Assembly (NCBI RefSeq): GCF_033095805.1
Contig: NZ_CP109901.1
Location: 124,001 to 188,000 of the forward strand
Source: Serratia sp. UGAL515B_01
GTDB lineage: Bacteria > Pseudomonadota > Gammaproteobacteria > Enterobacterales > Enterobacteriaceae
Reading direction: 5' to 3'
Length of the DNA stretch: 64,000 nt
Positions 45,818 to 53,815 of the stretch are shown one piece after another (the stretch's first letter is position 1; the number at the start of each line of letters is the position of its first letter). A program made the translations under genes and the position numbers. The notes below the pieces were generated by a model. It was not told where the DNA came from, did no database searches, and worked only from the letters and a program-made list of their open reading frames with translations.

Positions 45818-46856
45818 ATGGGAAACAGAAAGATAGCCGCATTAATACTGCTGTGTACCTTCATTTTTACTGCGATGGCGCAGGTTGAAGGTGTTTCTTT
45901 TGAGCATAAGAATTGGGGACTGGCATGTGACAACACCTATACCTGCCGCGCCGCGGGCTACTCTGATGGAGATGATCCCAGCGGTTCCGTTCTGCTTACA
46001 CGTATTGCCGGGCCTAGCACTGTCCCAACGGGGAAAGTGACCTTGGCTGATATGGAATCTGTTGATCCATCTCTGGTGGAAAAACTGACGCTATGGATTA
46101 ACGATAAGCCGGCAGGTGTTGCCAAACCAGAAAAAAATAAAGTTTGGTGTTTAATAGAAAGCCAGACCCTGGCGTTGATCCACGCCGTTAACGGCAGTGG
46201 CAAAGTCGAATTCAAAGGCGGTCCGGTTCATTTTGTACTTTCTGGCTAAGGTGCGGCAGCTGTATTTCTAAAGATGGATGATGTCCAGGGGCGTATTGGG
46301 ACTCCGGGTGCACTGGTTAAAGCAGGCAACGAAGCTGAAAGTGGCGTACCCGCAGCCATACCTACCCCCATAATTCAAGCGATTACGCTAATTAAAGAAG
46401 ATGAACGTCCTCTGACACCCCCAGAAATTGCGATGCTGAAACCCAAGCTGTTAGCAACGTTGAAAGAGGATGGATGCGATCGTCTATTTTCCCCTCAGGA
46501 TAAGGGGGACATCACACTGACCACTCTGGATAAAGACCAAAGACCATGTGCTTATCTCTGCGCTCTGTTGGCGGGCTGCCTACAACGAAGGTTATGCCTA
46601 TCGGGTCATCGACAGAGCGCTGAAAGCTTCACCAGTATTGGTGACAGATTCCGCTTCCAGCTATGGCCAAGGGGTAATATTCATGAGTCAAAGAGGGCGA
46701 GGGATCGCTGATTACATGAGCTCGGCCAGTTGGGTATGGGATGGTGAGGCATTCCGTAAGAGTAGTGAATCGACCACCGGTATGTGCCGTTATGTTCACT
46801 TGGGTTGCACTTGGGATCTGCCGACTTTTGTCTCTGATATTAAATCTGGAAGGTAA
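45818..46856 (+). pseudogene. DUF1176 secreted protein, disrupted
   Basis: A single ancestral gene of about 345 codons now broken twice. Segment 1 (45818-46249) has a signal peptide (MGNRKIAALILLCTFIFTAM) and FEHKNWGLACDNTYTCRAAGY, typical of DUF1176, and stops at TAA 46247-46249. The same frame resumes with GAAAVFLKMDDVQGRIGTPG. At 46532-46545 the heptamer AAAGACC is duplicated in tandem, shifting the frame; removing one copy gives DKDHVLISALCWRAAYNEGY, which runs to the stop at 46854. DUF1176 proteins are periplasmic and of unknown function. LysR starts 6 bp later. Confidence 0.85.
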
Positions 46857-46862
46857 AGCATC

Positions 46863-47771
46863 ATGATCAAGTTGAAACCGCTCAGTTATTTTAAGACGGT
46901 GGTAGAACTTGGGTCGGTGTCTGCTGCCGCTGAACGGCTGTACATCGCCCAACCGCCGCTTAGCAAAGCCCTATCACAACTGGAAGAGGAGTGTGGCGTC
47001 AGGTTGTTTGAGCGCTCCAGCCGCGGTATGACACCGACCGAAGCCGGACATTACCTTTATCAGCGCGCTTGTACGTTGCTACAAATGACGGCCGAAGTGG
47101 AAGAGGAAATGCGCGCTTTTGGTGAAGGGCAGCGGGGTATGCTGCGCATCGGTACCGTATCTATGGGCATTCCAAGGGTTGGGCAGATGATGCAGGCGGT
47201 GCGCCAGTGTCTGCCAGAATTGAGCTTTTCACTGTATCAGGGGGATACCGGATATTTGGAAGAGCTTTTGGAGAAACAGCGTATCGATCTTGCATTGGTT
47301 CATTTGCCCCTCACCAGCAGCGAGGTGCCTAATAGAATGATACCTTTGGCCCATTCCAGCTTTCGTGCGCTGTGCCATCCGGGATCACCCTTAGCGCAAT
47401 ATTCTACGCTGAACCTGAAGCAATTGAGTCTTTATCCGTTGACGCTATTGCGGCGCAAATCGGGTTTTGGCGTGTATGAGCAGGTGCTGCAAAGCTTTGC
47501 TAAGCGGGGGCTCAAGTCGCAGGTATTTGCTGATGCCAGCGATATTCCAATGATGTGTTATCTGGCCCAGCAGAATATGGCAGTAGCCCTATTGCCAGTC
47601 TAACCCAATGATCAAATCTGTGAAGGAGTGGTGGCGATCCCGGTCCCCGAATTAGATGTTGTGGCGGACGATCTGGTGATGTTGTACCGCACGCGGCAGG
47701 AAAACCGGCCTGCGTTACGTGCGGTGATTGAATACCTGAAGCAGTCTAACGACGTTTCAGTTCAGGAATAG
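46863..47771 (+). pseudogene. LysR-family regulator with in-frame stop
   Basis: N-terminal winged HTH (YFKTVVELGSVSAAAERLYI, PPLSKALSQLEEECGVRLFER) and effector domain. The frame stops at TAA 47601-47603 after 246 residues, yet continues in the same frame for 55 codons with family-like sequence (VVAIPVPELDVVADDLVMLY) to TAG at 47769. The whole would be 302 residues, normal for LysR. The lost segment is the last strand and helix of the effector domain, so the truncated protein may fold poorly. Its 3' end overlaps the decarboxylase subunit D gene, whose regulator it probably was. Confidence 0.85.
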
Positions 47772-47991
47772 CCGGCATGATACTGAAATGTGCCATATCA
47801 GTCGGGGCAAATTTGAAGTTGGGATTGTACTTGGCTGGGTCGGTAATAAAATCTGGTTCGGTGCTTCTCCAGGTAAAGAAACAGGTTGGGCAGTGAAACA
47901 CTGTCCATGCTCCTGCTACCTGCGAGTGGCTAAGAACTTCAGGCCCGGCAGAGGCGCAACGCGGGCACTGTTCAGGGTGCTGGTTCATCAT
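47746..47991 (-). CDS. Hydroxyarylic acid decarboxylase subunit D
   Basis: 81 residues with two CxxC pairs (CPRC and CPTC) and the family block GAWTVFHCPTCFFTWRSTEPD. It matches the small VdcD/BsdD/EcdD subunit that accompanies UbiD-type decarboxylases of vanillate, 4-hydroxybenzoate or protocatechuate. The second Met (47988) is an equally possible start. Located 7 bp downstream of the C-subunit gene. Convergent with and overlapping the LysR remnant by 26 bp. Confidence 0.9.
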   Translation of the reverse strand: MMNQHPEQCPRCASAGPEVLSHSQVAGAWTVFHCPTCFFTWRSTEPDFITDPAKYNPNFKFAPTDMAHFSIMPAIPELKRR

Positions 47992-47998
47992 TTTTTCC

Positions 47999-49465
47999 TT
48001 AATGACCTTTTTTCTTTGCTTTAATCAGGGTTTGCAATTTCCCCACCCATTGCTCTGTTGTTATCGGATCCCGTAGCTCCTGTGAAAAATGCCCGTGATC
48101 TTCCGGCGCTTTAGGCGTTGTGGCATCGATAATCACTTTACTGGTCATTCCTGCGGGTTGTGAAGCTGGGTCTAGCGGCAGGATCGACAGCCCTGGTATT
48201 TTGAGCAGGTCGTAATCCGGGTTGAACTTGGTCGAGATTGCCCACATCACCTGAGGCAGGTTGAACGGATCGATCGTATCATCCACCACGATCACCATCT
48301 TGGCGTAACCTAAGCCATGGGGCGTAGTGAGCACACGCATTCCGATCCCTTTGGCAAAACCACCAAAGCGGGTTTGGGTGGAAACAATCACGATTAACCC
48401 ATGGGTGTAGAGTGCATTAACCGCGACGACTTCTGGAAAGGCTTGCTTGAGCTGCATGTATAGCGGTGCGCAGGTATTGATACCCAGCATGTAGTCGATT
48501 TCGGTCCACGGCATGCCAAGGTAGAGGTGTTCAAAGATTGGTTGTCGGCGATGAGAGACTCTGGTGATCTCTACCACCGGCATACGGCGCCCACCAGAAT
48601 AGTGGCCAGTGAACTCACCGAAGGGGCCTTCAGCTTCACGCACTCTGGAAAGGATCTTGCCTTCCAGTACAAATTCCGATCCCCATGGCAGTTCCAACCC
48701 GCTATATTCGCTATAAACCACCGGATAAGGTTGGCCATTAAGCGCTGCAGCCATGGCATATTCTGACTGATCGTAGAGGATCGGCATTGCTCCCACTGTA
48801 CTGATCATCGGATCGTTACCGATGGTGATGGCGATAGGCAGATCAAGCCCCAGTTCTTCGGCGCGTTGCAGATGAATGGCAATGTCATGTACGGGTACGG
48901 GTTGCAGGCCTAGGCGGCTACGGCCTTTCACCTCAATACGGTAAATCCCGACGTTCTGGCTCTGTTGATTGTCCGTAATGGAAGGATCGCGCGAAACCAC
49001 GCTGGCCTTATCAATATAGAAACCACCGTCACCATGGTTAAGGCGGAACAGAGGCAGAATGTCGAACAGGTTGATGTCGTTATCAATCACCACTTCCTGC
49101 CAGGGAGCACTATCACGATGTTCCACTTCCTGCCAGGGAGCACTATCACGATGTTCCACTTCGCCTGGGTAATTTTGGTAACGGCGGACAAACTCAAAGA
49201 ATTGACTCTTTAACGGTGTATTCTTCGGCAAATCCATGGCGATCGCCAAATTTGGCCATGAACCGTGTACGTTCATGGCGATACGTGCATCACGGTAACC
49301 GTGGATATTCTCGAACAGGAGTGCTGGGGAGTTTTCGCCAAGTTTGTTGGCGGCGCAGGCGGCCGCTGAAATATCCGGTTCAGGTTGAACCTGTTCCTCA
49401 ATATGCAACAACTGCTGCTGTTGCTCCAGTGCTGTTAGGTAGCTGCGTAAATCTGGAAAAGGCAT
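47999..49465 (-). CDS. UbiD-family hydroxyarylic acid decarboxylase subunit C
   Basis: 488 residues. Prenylated-FMN-dependent non-oxidative decarboxylase, VdcC/BsdC type. Seen: GIYRIEVKGRSRLGLQPVP, EGPFGEFTGHYSGGRRMPVV (catalytic Glu region), LYLGMPWTEIDYMLGIN, YAKMVIVVDDTIDPFNLPQVMWA. Residues 102-112 and 113-123 are an exact repeat of EVEHRDSAPWQ, encoded by a 33-bp tandem duplication at 49091-49156. Without it the protein would be 477 residues, the usual length. The UbiX-like B subunit normally beside C is missing, so cofactor would have to come from UbiX elsewhere. Confidence 0.9.
   Translation of the reverse strand: MPFPDLRSYLTALEQQQQLLHIEEQVQPEPDISAAACAANKLGENSPALLFENIHGYRDARIAMNVHGSWPNLAIAMDLPKNTPLKSQFFEFVRRYQNYPGEVEHRDSAPWQEVEHRDSAPWQEVVIDNDINLFDILPLFRLNHGDGGFYIDKASVVSRDPSITDNQQSQNVGIYRIEVKGRSRLGLQPVPVHDIAIHLQRAEELGLDLPIAITIGNDPMISTVGAMPILYDQSEYAMAAALNGQPYPVVYSEYSGLELPWGSEFVLEGKILSRVREAEGPFGEFTGHYSGGRRMPVVEITRVSHRRQPIFEHLYLGMPWTEIDYMLGINTCAPLYMQLKQAFPEVVAVNALYTHGLIVIVSTQTRFGGFAKGIGMRVLTTPHGLGYAKMVIVVDDTIDPFNLPQVMWAISTKFNPDYDLLKIPGLSILPLDPASQPAGMTSKVIIDATTPKAPEDHGHFSQELRDPITTEQWVGKLQTLIKAKKKGH
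49091..49156. repeat. 33-bp exact tandem duplication inside the decarboxylase gene
   Basis: Two identical adjacent 33-bp units, each beginning CACTTCCTGCCAGGGAGCAC, followed by the first six bases of a third. In frame, it adds 11 residues. Confidence 0.97.
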
Positions 49466-49611
49466 GATGAAGATCCCTTCGTGCGGTGTTCATGATGAGA
49501 TTTTCATGATTGTCTGGTAGAACAGCGGAGAGGGGAATGACTTAAAAAATATCGGGGTATATCTTTAGAATATATACTTTCAGCCAACAACCACTAGGGA
49601 AGAGGAAACAT

Positions 49612-50235
49612 ATGGCACGGGTACTCATTACAGGAGCCAGTGGGCTGGTGGGGGGCGAATTGCTGCGCTTGCTGCAAGCCGATGAGCAGATAACGGTGAT
49701 TGTCGCCCCTACGCGCACAGCACTACCGGCACATGTCAAACTGCAAAATCCGGTTGGCAACGATCTGCACGAATTATTGATGCACCTGGAGCAGCCGGTG
49801 GATAAGGTTTTTTGTTGCCTAGGGACGACTCGCCGTCAGGCAGGGAGTGCCGAGGCGTTCCGCTATGTGGACCATCAACTGGTCGTTGACACGGCGCTTT
49901 GCGGGCAGCGCCTCGGTGCGCAGCACTTTCTGGCGGTGAGTGCGATAGGTGCCAATGCCCACTCCCCATTTTTGTATAACCGCACCAAAGGGCAAATGGA
50001 GCAGGCGCTACGTGAGCAACGCTGGCCTTTTTTGACGCTAGTCCGTCCTTCAATGCTGGTGGGGGAACGAGCTAAACCGCGTTTGCTGGAACAACTGACT
50101 TTTCCGTTGTTCCGCTTGTTACCCGGCAAGTGGAAAGCGGTTTCCGCCAAAGATGTCGCTAAAACCCTGCTGACACAGGCATTCAGCACTTGCAGCGGGG
50201 TAAAAATCCTGGAATCAGACCAATTGCATTGTTAG
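49612..50235 (+). CDS. yraR: YraR, NAD(P)-binding oxidoreductase-like protein
   Basis: 207 residues, atypical short-chain dehydrogenase fold: dinucleotide loop VLITGASGLVGGELLRLL, FCCLGTTRRQAGS, AVSAIGANAHSPFLYNRTKG (YxxxK-like) and VRPSMLVGERAKPR. Matches E. coli YraR. Substrate unknown. Stands alone with GGAAGA-type ribosome site and its own promoter. Confidence 0.9.
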   Translation: MARVLITGASGLVGGELLRLLQADEQITVIVAPTRTALPAHVKLQNPVGNDLHELLMHLEQPVDKVFCCLGTTRRQAGSAEAFRYVDHQLVVDTALCGQRLGAQHFLAVSAIGANAHSPFLYNRTKGQMEQALREQRWPFLTLVRPSMLVGERAKPRLLEQLTFPLFRLLPGKWKAVSAKDVAKTLLTQAFSTCSGVKILESDQLHC

Positions 50236-50431
50236 GGTGTGTTCCTTGCACGTGAAGGTGACGGATAATGAAGATACGGCTCTAATTAATATCACTGTTT
50301 CAAAATACCTTAAATCGAAATGGAATTTCCGTACCTTACGCGAAGGAAATAACCTATAAATGTCAACCATGTGCTAGTATGTCAGCAAAAAACGCTGAAT
50401 TTCTTCCCTGCACAACGAGAGAGTTCCTCGG

Positions 50432-50896
50432 CTAACGCAGCCGATGTACCACCTGATTGCTACTGCCGCGCCAAGTCAGCGCCGGGTCTTTTAACGCCTG
50501 CACGAATTTGCCATCAATTAACACGTTAATTCGATCGACGATTTGCTGCTGTGTGCTATCCAGTTCATCCAACCTGTAACCACTCCATAGCCAGATATCT
50601 TTATTAATGCATTCGGCATGTACCCGGTTTACCAACTGCGAGACGGCGGCAATGTTGGCAGGATGCAGGGGATCGCCACCTGAAAGCGATAACCCTTGGC
50701 GTGGAATGCGCTTATCGTTGAGATCGGCAATAATCTGGTCTTCCAACTGTTGTGTAAACGGCAGGCCGGAATTCACCCGCCAGGTGCTTTTGTTGTAACA
50801 ACCGGGGCATTGATGTACGCAGCCTGAGACAAACAGCGTACAGCGAGTACCTGGCCCGTTGACCACGTCGATAGGGTAGTACTGGTGGTAATTCAT
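50432..50896 (-). CDS. nrdG: Anaerobic ribonucleotide reductase activating protein
   Basis: Radical-SAM enzyme that installs the glycyl radical on NrdD. 154 residues, E. coli length. Cluster motif C26-x3-C30-x2-C33 (GCVHQCPGCYN), and LSLSGGDPLHPAN, the SAM-binding GGD region. Downstream of nrdD in the same orientation, 287 bp apart. Confidence 0.97.
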   Translation of the reverse strand: MNYHQYYPIDVVNGPGTRCTLFVSGCVHQCPGCYNKSTWRVNSGLPFTQQLEDQIIADLNDKRIPRQGLSLSGGDPLHPANIAAVSQLVNRVHAECINKDIWLWSGYRLDELDSTQQQIVDRINVLIDGKFVQALKDPALTWRGSSNQVVHRLR

Positions 50897-50918
50897 TGCT
50901 ATTTTTCTCCCCTATGGG

Positions 50919-50937
50919 CTGTCTCTTATTCACATCC
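50919..50937. mobile_element. Possible solitary IS4/IS50-type end
   Basis: CTGTCTCTTATTCACATCC matches the 19-bp Tn5 mosaic end at 17 positions (differences at 12 and 19). It stands alone in the nrdD-nrdG spacer. No transposase and no matching inverted partner were found nearby, so it would be a relic if it is real. Confidence 0.35.
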
Positions 50938-51041
50938 TGCTACAGGGGGCAGAGTATTGATTTCTGCCGCTAAACATCTTGCACTCTTTTTGTTTCGGGG
51001 TTAACGCCCCGAGCAAGAAGCACGCGTTAAGGGGCGGCGCG

Positions 51042-51069
51042 TTGCAGGGCCCGGTCTTGGGCCCTGCAA
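51042..51069. terminator. Perfect hairpin in the nrdD-nrdG spacer
   Basis: 11-bp stem TTGCAGGGCCC / GGGCCCTGCAA with a 6-nt loop and no U tract. Probably an mRNA processing or stability element between nrdD and nrdG. Confidence 0.45.
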
Positions 51070-51183
51070 TTGCCGTTCATGGTTGTTTCATGCGACTGCA
51101 CGTTATTACGGCAATTCCCATGACACCGGTCTTACATAGAAGAAGGCGTTGTGTCTGAGACCCAACCCCGTGCGAGAGAGCCA

Positions 51184-53322
51184 TTAACCGATCTGCCCAT
51201 TGTCTAGGTGTTTTACCCTGCGTTTTACTTCTTCCTGCTTACCGGCGTTGAAAGGCCTGGCATCCGGGCTACCCAGATAACCGCATACGCGGCGCGTCAC
51301 AGAGACTTTCGCTGGATCGTGGTTACCACATTTCGGGCAGGTAAACCCTTTACTGGTACAAGAAAATTCACCGGTATAACCACACTGGTAACATTCATCT
51401 ATGGGGGTGTTGGTGCCGTAATAAGGAACGCGTGAGTAGCTGTAATCCCATACATCCTCAAGTGCTTTGAGGTTGTGTTGCAGGTTTGGGTATTCGCCGT
51501 AACAGATAAAACCACCGTTAGTCAGCGGCGGATAAGGCGCTTCGAAATCTAGCTTGTCGTAAGGGGTGACTTTTTTCTCGACATCAAGATGGAAACTGTT
51601 GGTGTAGTACCTTTTGTCAGTGACTCCGTCGATCACACCAAATTCACTGGTATCTAAGCGGCAAAAGCGGTCGCACAGGTTTTCACTTGGCGTACTGTAC
51701 AGACTGAAACCGTAGCCAGTTTCGGCTTTCCAGCTTTCGGTGGCAGCTTTTAGACGTTCAACAAGAGCGATCGCTTTTGCACGCAGTTGTTCATCGTCAT
51801 AAACGTGTTTTTCTGCGCCAAACAGGGCATTAATAGTTTCATGTACACCGATGTAACCCAGTGAGATCGAGGCGCGGCCATGCTTGAAAATCTGCGCAAT
51901 GTTATCGTCGGCTTTGAGCCGGACACCGCAGGCTCCTTCCATATAAAGGATTGGAGCCACCCGAGCTTTGATACCTTCCAGACGCGCAATGCGTGTCATC
52001 AACGCTTTTTTGGCCAATAGCAGGCGCTCATCCAGCAACGACCAAAAACGGTTTTCATCCCCTTTGGCTTCCAAGGCAATTCGCGGCAGGTTCAGGCTGA
52101 TCACACCGATATTGTTACGGCCATCGTGAATTTGCTCGCCATTCTCTTCATAGAGCCCCAGGAAGCTGCGGCAGCCCATCGGCGTTTTAAACGAACCGGT
52201 GACCTTGACCACTTGTTCGTAATTAAGAATGTCGGGGTACATGCGCTTGCTGGCACATTCCAGAGCCAACTGTTTGATATCGTAATTGGCGTCGCTAAAT
52301 TTGTGATTCAGGCCGTCGCGAATGGCAAATACCAACTTCGGGAATACTGCCGTTTTGCGGTTTTTACCCAGCCCGGCAATGCGATTTTTCAGGATCGATT
52401 GTTGGATCATGCGCGATTCCCAACTCGTTCCCAGGCCAAAACCGAACGTCACAAACGGTGTCTGTCCATTGGCAGTATGAAGGGTGTTCACTTCGTACTC
52501 CAGCGATTGGAAAGCGTCGTAACACTCTTTTTCAGTACGAGCCAGCGCATAGCCTTCCTGGTCAGGGATTTGCCACTGTTCCGCTATCTGCTTGTACTTG
52601 AAGAAGCTTTTGGTCACAAACGGTGCTAAAACTTCATCAATACGGTTGATGGTCGTTCCGCCATAAATATGGCTGGCGACTTGTGCAATGATCTGTGCGG
52701 TGACGGCGGTGGCGGTGGAGATCGACTTCGGTGGTTCGATCTCTGCATTGCCCATCTTGAAGCCGTTAGTCAACATGCCTTTCAGGTCAATCAGCATACA
52801 GTTGAACATGGGGAAGAAGGGGGAGTAGTCGAGATCATGGTAGTGGATTTCGCCACGTTCATGAGCCAGCACCACATCGCGTGGCAAAATATGTTGTTTC
52901 GCGTAGTGTTTGGCCACGATCCCGGCTAACAGGTCGCGTTGTGTCGGGATCACCTTGCTGTCTTTATTGGCATTTTCATTCAAAAGCGCGATGTTACTTT
53001 GTTCAATCAGACCACGGATCTCTTGATTTAGCTGTCCGCGAAGCTCACGCGATATGTCTCGATCGTGGCGGTACTCAATGTAGGTGCGTGCCAGTTGCTT
53101 ATAAGGCCCAGCCATCAGTAGGTTCTCAACCGCCTGTTGGATTTTATGGATATCGACACGTAGCAGCTGCGCCATCTGCTGAGTGACGACACTGGCGACG
53201 GTAGCACAGTAATCAGCATCAACAACGCCAGCTGCCAAGGCTGCTCGCTCAACGGCCTGCTTAATCCGCACTTCGTCAAAAGGTACTTGGCAACCGTCCC
53301 GTTTAATCACGACTGGTTTCAC
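51184..53322 (-). CDS. nrdD: Anaerobic ribonucleoside-triphosphate reductase
   Basis: Glycyl-radical enzyme reducing NTPs to dNTPs without oxygen. 712 residues when begun at GTG 53320-53322 (M-KPVVIKRDG), which has AGGAG upstream and equals the E. coli length; the frame extends 19 codons further. N-terminal ATP cone, catalytic core (GSFKTPMGCRSFLG), zinc site with two CxxC pairs (ECYQCGYTG and FTCPKCGNH) and the radical loop RRVCGYLGSPDARPFN near the C-terminus. Followed by nrdG. Confidence 0.97.
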   Translation of the reverse strand: MKPVVIKRDGCQVPFDEVRIKQAVERAALAAGVVDADYCATVASVVTQQMAQLLRVDIHKIQQAVENLLMAGPYKQLARTYIEYRHDRDISRELRGQLNQEIRGLIEQSNIALLNENANKDSKVIPTQRDLLAGIVAKHYAKQHILPRDVVLAHERGEIHYHDLDYSPFFPMFNCMLIDLKGMLTNGFKMGNAEIEPPKSISTATAVTAQIIAQVASHIYGGTTINRIDEVLAPFVTKSFFKYKQIAEQWQIPDQEGYALARTEKECYDAFQSLEYEVNTLHTANGQTPFVTFGFGLGTSWESRMIQQSILKNRIAGLGKNRKTAVFPKLVFAIRDGLNHKFSDANYDIKQLALECASKRMYPDILNYEQVVKVTGSFKTPMGCRSFLGLYEENGEQIHDGRNNIGVISLNLPRIALEAKGDENRFWSLLDERLLLAKKALMTRIARLEGIKARVAPILYMEGACGVRLKADDNIAQIFKHGRASISLGYIGVHETINALFGAEKHVYDDEQLRAKAIALVERLKAATESWKAETGYGFSLYSTPSENLCDRFCRLDTSEFGVIDGVTDKRYYTNSFHLDVEKKVTPYDKLDFEAPYPPLTNGGFICYGEYPNLQHNLKALEDVWDYSYSRVPYYGTNTPIDECYQCGYTGEFSCTSKGFTCPKCGNHDPAKVSVTRRVCGYLGSPDARPFNAGKQEEVKRRVKHLDNGQIG

Positions 53323-53815
53323 GTTATTACTCCTGCTCCCTTGAGCGCACTTAGCTTGTCCACAGGGCAATATCACCATGATGAGCGCTGTGGTAGCGTG
53401 TGGATAATACTGTGGATGAAAACTACATATAGTAAATATTTAATGTGAAGGCACTATATATTGACGTTGTTGCGTTTTTTATGACGTAGAGCAAAGAATA
53501 GGGAAAACAGTTTGAACGCTATACAACGGTCAATTTTCGTCTGGGTGGAAGCCCTTGCTATCTGTGGATCCAGGTCGAATACCGGGGACGAGAAAGATCG
53601 CTAAAGTGTGATGGAGATCGCATCACTCAATAGATGGCAGAGAGGTTTATGTCGCTTGCCGAACGCCACTGCCTATAAGTCGTGGATGGCCAGATTGAAA
53701 TAGCCTTTGGACAAGGGCTGTTTGGTGCAGGGTTTTCAAGTTCGAGGAGACAGTGAACACTTGGCGGCGAGGTTTGAAGTTCGCCGCCAAGTGTGCCGAT
53801 AATGCGGTAAATCTA
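53323..53815. other. nrdD promoter region and GH3 3' spacer
   Basis: 493 bp between the GH3 stop and the nrdD start. Contains NrdR-box-like sequences, an AT-rich promoter region and a perfect 14-bp stem hairpin (53757-53770 with 53781-53794) after the GH3 gene. The hairpin lacks a U tract on either side. No gene is supported. Confidence 0.5.
53422..53466. promoter_or_regulatory. Candidate NrdR boxes upstream of nrdD
   Basis: Two sequences match the CwAtATaTwG core of the NrdR box at 9 of 10 positions: CTACATATAG (53425) and CACTATATTG (53454), about 100-130 bp upstream of the nrdD start. Centre spacing is 29 bp rather than the usual 31-32, so the assignment is tentative. Confidence 0.4.

Noticed and set aside
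53734..53752. GAGGAGACAG as the partner of the mosaic-end-like sequence at 50919
   Set aside because: Only the last seven or eight bases agree with the inverted mosaic end; the rest does not match and the interval would contain nrdD, so it is not an IS end.
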